Shown: positions 21,606 to 29,129 of the stretch, piece after piece | How positions within the stretch are numbered: position 1 is the first letter of the stretch | Layout of the letters: every line of letters begins with the position of its first letter | NCBI GenBank assembly: GCA_012965625.1 | Contig: DTSC01000164.1 | Span: 1 to 33,225 of the forward strand | DNA length: 33,225 nucleotides | Origin: Flavobacteriales bacterium | GTDB lineage: Bacteria; Bacteroidota; Bacteroidia; NORP154 | Reading direction: 5' to 3' | Position numbers and translations under genes: made by a program | Notes under the pieces: model-generated | Seen by the model: the letters and a program-made list of their open reading frames with translations, nothing else | Databases searched by the model: none | What the model was told of the DNA's origin: nothing

Positions 21606-23384
21606 ATGAAACTAGAAGCACTGCTATTAAATGCAACTATCAAAGGTTTGAAAGGTTTATTTGATGTACAAGTTCCAGAAAAGCAAATAAATTTTCAAAA
21701 AACAAGAAAGGACTTCAAAGGAGATATTACGTTGCTCACATTCCCATTTGCCAGCTTATCAAGAAAATCCCCTGAAGAAACCGGAGAGATTTTAGGTGCG
21801 TATTTTGTAAAAAATATAGATGAGGTAGCAAGTTTTAATGTCATTAAAGGGTTTTTAAATCTGGAGATTTCAGATTCCTATTGGTTGAATTTCCTTAAGT
21901 CAATATTTGAGAGAGAAAATTATGGTATTGCAACGCCCAAGTCTGGAAAAACCATAATGATTGAGTACTCACAACCCAATACCAATAAACCACTACACCT
22001 TGGGCATCTAAGAAATAATATGTTGGGTTATTCATTAGCCAATATACTTAAGGCAAATGGGCATAAAGTTATTATGGCCAACATTATTAATGACAGGGGA
22101 ATACATATATGCAAATCTATGCTTGCATGGCAGAAGTGGGGAAACGGTGAAACCCCTGAATCTTCTGACATAAAAGGTGATAAGCTTGTAGGCAGATATT
22201 ATGTGGAGTTTGATAAGAACTACAAAAAAGAAATACGTGAGCTGATGGAAGGCGGAATGGATGAGGAGGAAGCTAGCAAGAAAGCTCCCTTAATTATTGA
22301 AGCTCAAGAGATGCTCCAAAAATGGGAAGCCGGTGATTATGAAATTAAAGATCTTTGGAAGACAATGAACAGCTGGGTTTTAAAAGGTTTTGATCAAACT
22401 TATGATTATTTAGGTGTTTCTTTTGACGAATTATATTATGAATCTGACACCTATTTACTAGGCAAAGCACATGTTAATAATGGATTAAAAGATGGGATCT
22501 TTTATAAGAAAGAAGATGGCTCAATTTGGTGTGACTTGTCAGAATACAACCTGGATCCAAAACTTCTTTTACGATCAGATGGAACATCAGTATATATAAC
22601 TCAAGACATAGGTACTGCAATACAGCGCTTTGAAGATTATTCTTTGGATAGACAAATATATGTAGTAGGTGATGAACAGATCCATCATTTTAAAGTCTTG
22701 TTTGCTATCTTAAAAAAACTTGGATATTCCTGGGCAGATTCTAATTACCATTTATCCTATGGAATGGTTGAATTGCCCTCAGGGAAAATGAAATCAAGAG
22801 AAGGCACCATTGTAGATGCTGACGATATCATGGAAGAAATGGTGCAATCTGCACGTAGGGTTTCAGAAGAACTGGGTAAGCTTGATGATAAAGATGTTGC
22901 GGAAAAAGACTTATTGTACAAGCAAATAGGACTTGGGGCCTTAAAGTACTTTCTAACCCGTGTTGATCCAAAAAAGACCATGTTATTTAACCCTGAAGAG
23001 TCAATTGATTTTAATGGGAATACGGGTCCTTTTATTCAATATACCTTTACACGTATTAACTCTCTCCTGAAAAAGGCAAACGGAAGTTCTACAGATCTAT
23101 CAGATGCTTATTTACCAAATGCAAAAGAAAAGAATCTTATCAAATTAATATGTCAATTTCCAGAAATTATTGTTGAAGCAGGAGAGAGCCTTTCCCCTGC
23201 TATAATAGCTAATTACTGCTATGAACTGGCAAAAGAGTTTAATAATTTTTACCAAGCAGTCCCAATATTAAAGGATGAAGATAGAGATGCCGTATTGTTT
23301 AGATTAGCACTCTCAAAAGTTACAAGGATGGTGATAAAAACAGGGATGAACCTATTGGGAATTGAAATGCCCGAAAGAATGTAG
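21606..23384 (+). CDS. argS: Arginyl-tRNA synthetase
   Basis: A 592-residue class Ia synthetase that charges tRNA-Arg. It has the N-terminal additional domain (1 to about 110), signature HLGH (131-134) in NTNKPLHLGHLRNN, and KMKS (394-397) in the KMSK position as GKMKSREGT. The variant and the REGT run are normal for ArgRS. The C-terminal DALR anticodon domain has the GNTGPFIQYTFTRI start and ends LLGIEMPERM. It is divergent from the DDAH-like gene over a 168-base AT-rich gap. Lying beside arginine catabolism genes may be chance, since argS is a housekeeping gene. Confidence 0.97.
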   Translation: MKLEALLLNATIKGLKGLFDVQVPEKQINFQKTRKDFKGDITLLTFPFASLSRKSPEETGEILGAYFVKNIDEVASFNVIKGFLNLEISDSYWLNFLKSIFERENYGIATPKSGKTIMIEYSQPNTNKPLHLGHLRNNMLGYSLANILKANGHKVIMANIINDRGIHICKSMLAWQKWGNGETPESSDIKGDKLVGRYYVEFDKNYKKEIRELMEGGMDEEEASKKAPLIIEAQEMLQKWEAGDYEIKDLWKTMNSWVLKGFDQTYDYLGVSFDELYYESDTYLLGKAHVNNGLKDGIFYKKEDGSIWCDLSEYNLDPKLLLRSDGTSVYITQDIGTAIQRFEDYSLDRQIYVVGDEQIHHFKVLFAILKKLGYSWADSNYHLSYGMVELPSGKMKSREGTIVDADDIMEEMVQSARRVSEELGKLDDKDVAEKDLLYKQIGLGALKYFLTRVDPKKTMLFNPEESIDFNGNTGPFIQYTFTRINSLLKKANGSSTDLSDAYLPNAKEKNLIKLICQFPEIIVEAGESLSPAIIANYCYELAKEFNNFYQAVPILKDEDRDAVLFRLALSKVTRMVIKTGMNLLGIEMPERM

Positions 23385-23435
23385 GAATATATTTTATCTT
23401 GACAACACACCTCAGAAAAATCATATAATTTTTGT

Positions 23436-23443
23436 TAAATTTG
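23436..23443 (+). promoter_or_regulatory. Possible -7 box upstream of ffh
   Basis: TAAATTTG is a full match to TAnnTTTG, 55 bases before the ffh start, but no -33 partner is clear at the usual distance. Weak support for a separate ffh-folD promoter. Confidence 0.3.
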
Positions 23444-23498
23444 GCAGAAATTCTCAACAGACAGAATAATTTGATTTAGTATTTAAATTCATAAGATC

Positions 23499-24839
23499 AT
23501 GTTTGATAATTTAAGTGAGAAGTTTGAAAGGGCGTTCAAGGTCTTAAAAGGTCATGGACAGATCACTGAGATCAATGTCGCGGAAACTTTAAAAGAAGTT
23601 AGAAGAGCTTTGATTGATGCTGATGTCAACTATAAGATTTCTAAAGAATTTACTGAGAGGATTAAAGAAAAAGCTCTTGGGCAAAATGTACTGACTGCCG
23701 TCGATCCAGGCCAGCTGATGGTGAAAATCACCCGAGATGAGCTTGCAAAGCTGATGGGCAGTGAACAAGCTGAAATTAACCTAACAGGTTCTCCATGTAT
23801 CATCTTGATTGCCGGACTGCAAGGTTCTGGGAAAACTACTTTCTCTGGAAAACTTGGAAACTATCTGAAATCAAAAAAAGGAAAAAACCCATTGCTAGCA
23901 GCATGTGATATTTATCGCCCTGCTGCTATTGACCAGCTTCACATAATTGGAGAACAAGTAGGTATTGAGGTTTATTCTGACAAAGAAAATAAAGATGTAG
24001 TATCAATTGCAAAAAAGGCTATTTCACAAGCTAAAGCAAATGCAAACGATGTTGTGATCATTGATACCGCAGGAAGATTGCATATTGATGAGCAGATGAT
24101 GACTGAAATAGCAGCCATTAAAAAAGAAGTGAGCCCTCATGAGTCGCTTTTTGTTGTTGATGCCATGACAGGACAGGACGCTGTTAATACCGCAAAAGCC
24201 TTCAACGATAAAATTGATTATGACGGAGTTGTCCTTACCAAGTTGGACGGTGATACAAGAGGTGGTGCCGCTCTTTCAATAAAATCAATTGTTGATAAGC
24301 CATTAAAGTTTGTTGGAACAGGAGAAAAATTAGACGCACTTGATGTGTTCCACCCAGACAGGATGGCTGACAGGATCCTCGGTATGGGCGATATTGTTTC
24401 ATTGGTTGAAAGAGCACATGATCAGTTTGATGAAGAGGAGGCAAGGAAAATGCAAAAGAAGTTTGCCAAGAACCAGTTTAACTTTGATGATTTCCTTAAG
24501 CAAATCAAGCAGGTGAAAAAGATGGGCAACTTAAAAGATCTGGTCGGAATGATCCCCGGAGCAGGAAAGGCCTTGAAAGATGTAGAGATAGATGATAATG
24601 CTTTTCAAGCAATTGAGGTAATCATCGGTTCAATGACCAATGAAGAAAGACAATATCCGCCGATCATCAATGGTTCAAGAAGAAAAAGAATTGCTACTGG
24701 CAGTGGCACTTCAGTTGAAGAAGTCAACAAGCTGATTAAGCAATTTAATGATATGGGTAAGATGATGAAGATGATGAGTGGAGGAAAGAATATGATGAAA
24801 AATATGCCAGGCATGAAGGGAATGATGCCTAAAATATAA
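23499..24839 (+). CDS. ffh: Signal recognition particle GTPase Ffh (SRP54)
   Basis: A 446-residue SRP subunit that binds signal sequences and SRP RNA and delivers ribosomes to the membrane with FtsY. An N-domain helical bundle (1 to about 90) is followed by a G-domain with P-loop GLQGSGKTT (106-114), DIYRPAAIDQL, IDTAGRLH, a VLTKLDGDTRGG segment and the VGTGEKLDALDVF closing element. A Met-rich M-domain from about 300 ends in KMMKMMSGGKNMMKNMPGMKG. RKRIATGSGTS is the RNA-binding segment. Length is standard. folD starts 6 bases after its stop and is probably translated from the same message. Confidence 0.98.
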   Translation: MFDNLSEKFERAFKVLKGHGQITEINVAETLKEVRRALIDADVNYKISKEFTERIKEKALGQNVLTAVDPGQLMVKITRDELAKLMGSEQAEINLTGSPCIILIAGLQGSGKTTFSGKLGNYLKSKKGKNPLLAACDIYRPAAIDQLHIIGEQVGIEVYSDKENKDVVSIAKKAISQAKANANDVVIIDTAGRLHIDEQMMTEIAAIKKEVSPHESLFVVDAMTGQDAVNTAKAFNDKIDYDGVVLTKLDGDTRGGAALSIKSIVDKPLKFVGTGEKLDALDVFHPDRMADRILGMGDIVSLVERAHDQFDEEEARKMQKKFAKNQFNFDDFLKQIKQVKKMGNLKDLVGMIPGAGKALKDVEIDDNAFQAIEVIIGSMTNEERQYPPIINGSRRKRIATGSGTSVEEVNKLIKQFNDMGKMMKMMSGGKNMMKNMPGMKGMMPKI

Positions 24840-24845
24840 CCTTGT

Positions 24846-25739
24846 ATGGAGATGGAAACAACATACCAACTTCTTGATGGCAAAAAAACTTCCTCCAATA
24901 TTAAGGAAGAGCTGGCGATAGAAGTTAAGAAGATAAAGGAAGAAGGAGGGCAAATACCTCATCTTGCTGCAATACTGGTTGGTGACGACGGAGCAAGTGA
25001 AACTTATGTAAATGCAAAGGTAAAAGCCTGCGAACTAATAGGGTTCAAGTCTTCACTGTTCAGATATGATGCATCAATTAGCGAGTTGGAACTCCTAGCT
25101 AAAATAGAAGAGCTCAATAATGACTCCAGCCTGCACGGATTTATTGTACAATTACCCCTACCAGACCATATTGATGAGCAAAAAGTAACTGAAGCGGTGG
25201 CTCCCGAGAAAGACGTCGATGGTTTTCATCCTGAAAATGTAGGCAAGATGGCTCTTGATCTGCCAACTTTTGTTTCAGCTACTCCTTATGGAATCATGCA
25301 GCTCTTAGAACGTTATAATATAGAAACAGAAGGCAAGAATTGTGTAGTGATTGGAAGAAGTCATATTGTAGGATTGCCTATGAGTATATTAATGGCAAAA
25401 AAAGCATATCCAGGCAATTGTACTGTTACGGTTTGCCATAGCAGAACAAAGGACATCAAAGAATTCACAACAAAGGCAGATATTATAATTGTAGCACTGG
25501 GCAGTTCGGAATTTTTAACTGCCGATATGGTAAAAGAGGGAGTTACGGTAATTGATGTGGGCATTACCCGGATAAAAGATGAGTCTAAAAAATCTGGCTA
25601 TCGCTTGGTTGGTGATGTAAAATTTGATGAGGTAGCTGCAAAATCCTCTTATATTACTCCGGTTCCAGGTGGAGTTGGGCCTATGACAATTGCATCCCTG
25701 CTAATGAATACGCTTACTGCTGCAAAAAGAGCAAGCTAG
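24846..25739 (+). CDS. folD: Bifunctional methylenetetrahydrofolate dehydrogenase/cyclohydrolase
   Basis: A 297-residue enzyme of one-carbon metabolism that oxidises 5,10-methylene-THF with NADP and hydrolyses the product to 10-formyl-THF. It shows SETYVNAKVKACE with Tyr54 and catalytic Lys58, VQLPLPDHID, DVDGFHPENVG, the Rossmann stretch VVIGRSHIVGLPMS and TPVPGGVGPMTIA. Length fits the family. Start at the first of two nearby Met codons (MEME) is arbitrary to within two residues. It follows ffh by 6 bases and converges on a hydrolase gene. Confidence 0.97.
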   Translation: MEMETTYQLLDGKKTSSNIKEELAIEVKKIKEEGGQIPHLAAILVGDDGASETYVNAKVKACELIGFKSSLFRYDASISELELLAKIEELNNDSSLHGFIVQLPLPDHIDEQKVTEAVAPEKDVDGFHPENVGKMALDLPTFVSATPYGIMQLLERYNIETEGKNCVVIGRSHIVGLPMSILMAKKAYPGNCTVTVCHSRTKDIKEFTTKADIIIVALGSSEFLTADMVKEGVTVIDVGITRIKDESKKSGYRLVGDVKFDEVAAKSSYITPVPGGVGPMTIASLLMNTLTAAKRAS

Positions 25740-25750
25740 CATTCGTATTT

Positions 25751-27181
25751 CTATTGTACAATTAGCTTACCCGAAAAAATTTCCTCGCCGGACAAGGTGA
25801 AAAAATACATGCCAACATCAAGATTATTGGCAGATACAATTACTTTATTGCCCATAACATTCCTGTCTTCATACACTAACTTTCCAGTCATATCGAAAAC
25901 CTCCAAAACATAGTCGTTCCTAATATCACCTGATAAAATTATAGTAGTTTTATCTGTAAATGGGTTTGGAGATACTTCAATATTAACCTTCTCCCCTTCT
26001 AGCTCTTCATCACCAATGAACATGCAAAACTGGGCCCTTGTATCAATATATAGCTTTGCCCCAATTATGGCCGTCTGAGCACAGGGCCCATGATCTGAAG
26101 AACCGCCATTAATCAGCTCAACACTATCTGCTCCAGCCGCAATAAACGCATCATATGCAACTTGAGCATTCCCATAAGGAACCACCTGGTCACCAGAGCA
26201 ATGGACCATTCTTAGATATGATTGAGGCACCCAATCATAAACATCATTATCTGCAAGAGCCAACCTAAATGGATGATTGGGGTCGTTTAAATAATTATTG
26301 TAATAAGCTGTATCAATCATCTGGTTAATTACTGAAGGAAGTAAAGAATTAATGGTCCCCATGCCTGTTTGTCCATCAAAGACAGCATTTACAATAGAAT
26401 CATACGGTGGGATAAATACCTCCTGCAAACTGTTATATACGTCATATACCATATCATAACTTAAAGCAATATAGGGAAAATAGCCAGGCTGAGAATATGG
26501 GTCATTGCTCTCCATTACCAGACGCTGGACGCCAGACACATCATAAGGGCCTGCCATCGGTATTGTTACTGTAGGTGTAAATTCATTGGCATGATAAAGC
26601 TCTATTTCACGCAAGGCTGCCATGGTAGCATGCCCTCCCTGGGAATATCCCATCATAAAAAGCTGAGGATTGATCTCTATGTTAACGCTGTCACAAAAAG
26701 CCTTGCTGGCTCTCAGCATATCGAGTACTGCTGTAGCCTCTGATTTTGCATGAACATAAGGATGAAACCCAGGCCCATCCCCCATCCCTACATAATCCGT
26801 CATTGCAACCCTGTATCCTCCGGTAGCAGCGATGATACCAATAATTGCTTCCCCACCTAAATTTGAAGGCAAGGAAGCATGATCTGAGATGGTACCGTGC
26901 TGGTAAGCAACCAATGGCCCATTACAGGTATCATTTTTTGGAATAAACAAAGTGCCTGATGTATAGGTTGTCCCTCCAAGAGCATCCTGCGTTTCATAGA
27001 TCAATTTATAAATCTCGATGGGATATATGACATCTCCTGCGATATAAGGTGGTATTCCCGACGCAATATAAATAGAATCAACTTCTGCAATGGTATAAGA
27101 TGCCAACAACGTGTCGGAAAGCAATTGTGCCTGGCACCAGGTAGAGGTAATCATCAATAATAAGCTTAGCTTCACTCTCAT
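25751..27181 (-). CDS. Secreted alpha/beta hydrolase with T9SS sorting domain
   Basis: A 476-residue secreted enzyme. A signal peptide (about 1-19, ending WCQAQ) precedes an alpha/beta-hydrolase domain. The nucleophile elbow is GYSQG (178-182, Ser180), a candidate acid lies in HCSGDQVVPY and a candidate His in SSDHGPC. The general layout resembles secretory lipases/esterases of the LIP type. From about 400 a separate beta domain begins VEVSPNPFTDKTTI and ends YFFTLSGEEIFSGKLIVQ, the type A C-terminal sorting domain of the Bacteroidota type IX secretion system. The enzyme is thus likely released or attached on the cell surface. Ester substrate unknown. It lies 29 bases downstream of the AMP nucleosidase on the same strand. 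Confidence 0.88.
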   Translation of the reverse strand: MRVKLSLLLMITSTWCQAQLLSDTLLASYTIAEVDSIYIASGIPPYIAGDVIYPIEIYKLIYETQDALGGTTYTSGTLFIPKNDTCNGPLVAYQHGTISDHASLPSNLGGEAIIGIIAATGGYRVAMTDYVGMGDGPGFHPYVHAKSEATAVLDMLRASKAFCDSVNIEINPQLFMMGYSQGGHATMAALREIELYHANEFTPTVTIPMAGPYDVSGVQRLVMESNDPYSQPGYFPYIALSYDMVYDVYNSLQEVFIPPYDSIVNAVFDGQTGMGTINSLLPSVINQMIDTAYYNNYLNDPNHPFRLALADNDVYDWVPQSYLRMVHCSGDQVVPYGNAQVAYDAFIAAGADSVELINGGSSDHGPCAQTAIIGAKLYIDTRAQFCMFIGDEELEGEKVNIEVSPNPFTDKTTIILSGDIRNDYVLEVFDMTGKLVYEDRNVMGNKVIVSANNLDVGMYFFTLSGEEIFSGKLIVQ

Positions 27182-27210
27182 ATATCAATTTTGAACCAAA
27201 ATTTACACTA

Positions 27211-27981
27211 TTAAAATCTCAAATGCTTGACTGAGACTCCCTTATTCTTCAATTCCAGAAGAGAATCAATGCCAATATCCAAATGCCCTTTTAAAAATTT
27301 AGCGCTAATTTTTTTGTCGCTTTCAGTAGTTTTGACCCCCTCAGAGATCATTGGTTGATCAGATACTAAAAGCAAGGCACCAACAGGAATTTCATCGTAG
27401 AACCCAGCAGTAAAAAGGGTAGCGGTCTCCATATCTATTGCCATGCACCGTAATTTTCTCAGATACTTCTTAAAATCATTGTCGTGCTCCCAAACCCTTC
27501 TGTTGGTTGTGTATACGGTACCGCTCCAATAGTCCTTCTTATAGGACCGTATAACCGTTGAAACGGCTTTCTGTAACCTAAATGCCGGTAAGGCTGGGAC
27601 TTCTGGAGGCATATAGCTATCTGAGGTCCCCTCTCCCCTGATCGCCCCTATGGGTAAGATCAGATCACCTAATTTATTTTTCCTTTTAAGTCCACCACAT
27701 TTCCCCAGAAACAAAACTGCCTTTGGTTTGATCGCCGTCAACAGATCCATGGTTGTTGCTGCATTTGGGCTTCCCATTCCAAAATTTATGATCGTAATGC
27801 CGTCACAGCTGGCATTAGGCATGGGCTTATCCTTGCCAATAATTTTTACCTTGTACTTCTTTGCAAAAAGATCTATGTACTGGTTAAAATTAGTCAGCAG
27901 AATGTACTTTTCGAAGTCTTTTAATTTCCTGCCAGTATATCTAGGAAGCCAACCTGCTACTATTTGATCTTTACTTTTCAT
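27211..27981 (-). CDS. amn: AMP nucleosidase
   Basis: A 256-residue nucleoside-phosphorylase-fold enzyme that cleaves AMP to adenine and ribose 5-phosphate. It matches the short Bacteroidota type in the N-terminal IVAGWLPRYTG, FEKYILLTNF, FGMGSPNAATTMDLL, FLGKCGGL, RGEGTSDSYMP, MAIDMETATLF and LVSDQPMISEGVKT motifs. Start taken at Met 27981-27979 (MKSKDQIVAGW), as in relatives; an upstream Met at 28002 falls in a -7-like box (28000-28007). Role: purine salvage and adenylate balance. No purine genes are adjacent. Confidence 0.95.
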   Translation of the reverse strand: MKSKDQIVAGWLPRYTGRKLKDFEKYILLTNFNQYIDLFAKKYKVKIIGKDKPMPNASCDGITIINFGMGSPNAATTMDLLTAIKPKAVLFLGKCGGLKRKNKLGDLILPIGAIRGEGTSDSYMPPEVPALPAFRLQKAVSTVIRSYKKDYWSGTVYTTNRRVWEHDNDFKKYLRKLRCMAIDMETATLFTAGFYDEIPVGALLLVSDQPMISEGVKTTESDKKISAKFLKGHLDIGIDSLLELKNKGVSVKHLRF

Positions 27982-27999
27982 TATCCTTGTTTTCTCCCA

Positions 28000-28007
28000 C
28001 AAACTTA
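28000..28007 (-). promoter_or_regulatory. Possible -7 box of the AMP nucleosidase gene
   Basis: The minus strand reads TAAGTTTG, a full match to TAnnTTTG, about 19 bases before the chosen start. It overlaps the earlier Met at 28002, which supports the start at 27981. Confidence 0.35.
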
Positions 28008-28093
28008 ACCGATTTTATTTGATCCTTCTATTACATCCGGAAAACTCAAGGATTACCCAAATATATTCGCTACTATTTTTCGGGTTTTTTTAT

Positions 28094-28101
28094 TAAATTT
28101 G
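28094..28101 (+). promoter_or_regulatory. Possible -7 box of the lamin-tail/TonB receptor run
   Basis: TAAATTTG matches TAnnTTTG, 46 bases before the lamin-tail gene start. No convincing -33 element is visible at the right spacing, so confidence is low. Confidence 0.3.
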
Positions 28102-28147
28102 TCAACTTATAATTAATCAGGAAATTAATCTTTATGTTACATTCAAT

Positions 28148-29089
28148 ATGAAAAAATTATTACTATCAATCTTAGCAGTCGGAATCGGAAGTGTGGCTCT
28201 TGCCCAATTAACATGTACGGATTTGTTCTTTTCAGAATATGTGGAAGGATCTGGAAATAACAATGCGATGGAAATATACAATCCAACGCAAGGGACAATC
28301 GATCTAAGCCAATACCTGGTCAAACGGTATTCAAATGGTAGCGGAACTGCTACTGAAACAATAAATCTTACCGGTATGCTCGCATCTGGAGATGTGGTAG
28401 TTGTTATGAATGGTCAAACAGATTCAGTATATGTAGATCCTCCGGGATATTGGTCAGAACCTACGGATGTCGTTTTTAGATCTTATGGGGACATTTTCGA
28501 TGGAGATTATCCTGCCGTGATGTATTTCAATGGAGATGACGCTATTACCTTGGAAAAACTGGATCAAACGATTATAGACATATTTGGGAAAGTACAGGAA
28601 GATCCGGGACAGGCCTGGACGTCGGATACGTCAGCTAATTTTACAGATGCGAATGGTGGAACGTGGTGGACCAAAAGGCAAACACTTATTAGAAAGCCCA
28701 GCGTCACCGGTGGAGTGAGCATGAATCCAACTAGCTTTAACCCAACCATAGAATGGGACTCGTTACCGGATGATACATGGGATAGTCTTGGATCTCATAC
28801 CTGCCCTTGTGCCGTTGTGGGCATCAATCAGCTCAACGGAAAATCAAATAATGCAATTTTTGTGTACCCTAACCCAATTGTTGCAGGAAGTTTTGAATTA
28901 AAAGCATCAAGCACAATCGAGATGGTTGAAGTATTTGACGTAATTGGCAAGGTGGTATACCGAGAATCAACGTTTTTATACAGAGAATCGGTTAAGATAA
29001 TTCTGGGGAAAGTAAATCCAGGAATTTATTTAGTAAAAGCCGCACTGGAGAACGGAAACATCCTCACCAAAAAGGTATTGGTAAAATAA
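28148..29089 (+). CDS. Secreted lamin-tail-domain protein with T9SS sorting domain
   Basis: A 313-residue secreted protein. A signal peptide (1-20, ending VALAQ) is followed by a lamin-tail (LTD-like) Ig-fold domain. It opens LFFSEYVEGSGNNNAMEIYN and runs on with IDLSQYLVKRY, LASGDVVVVMN and DDAITLEKLDQTIIDIFG. The C-terminal domain from about 237 (VYPNPIVAGSFELKAS ... NPGIYLVKA ... ILTKKVLVK) is a type IX secretion sorting signal. The FFSEYVEGSG...N.A.EIYN pattern is well known from the LTD of bacterial extracellular nucleases and adhesins. No nuclease domain is present here. Its place 40 bases before a TonB receptor suggests a surface-binding role, by inference. Confidence 0.86.
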   Translation: MKKLLLSILAVGIGSVALAQLTCTDLFFSEYVEGSGNNNAMEIYNPTQGTIDLSQYLVKRYSNGSGTATETINLTGMLASGDVVVVMNGQTDSVYVDPPGYWSEPTDVVFRSYGDIFDGDYPAVMYFNGDDAITLEKLDQTIIDIFGKVQEDPGQAWTSDTSANFTDANGGTWWTKRQTLIRKPSVTGGVSMNPTSFNPTIEWDSLPDDTWDSLGSHTCPCAVVGINQLNGKSNNAIFVYPNPIVAGSFELKASSTIEMVEVFDVIGKVVYRESTFLYRESVKIILGKVNPGIYLVKAALENGNILTKKVLVK

Positions 29090-29129
29090 GTCAGGTAACT
29101 GCCTGATTGGTTCAGCTTATTGGCTTAGA

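Noticed and set aside
25753..25762. ATTGTACAAT palindrome near the folD/hydrolase junction
   Set aside because: It lies in the last codons of the hydrolase (…IVQ stop); a 10-base palindrome in AT-rich DNA is expected by chance.
29095..29115. TCAGG-CCTGA hairpin between the lamin-tail gene and the TonB receptor
   Set aside because: Five-pair stem followed by a mixed sequence, not a T-run; unlikely to stop transcription, so the genes are kept as one run.
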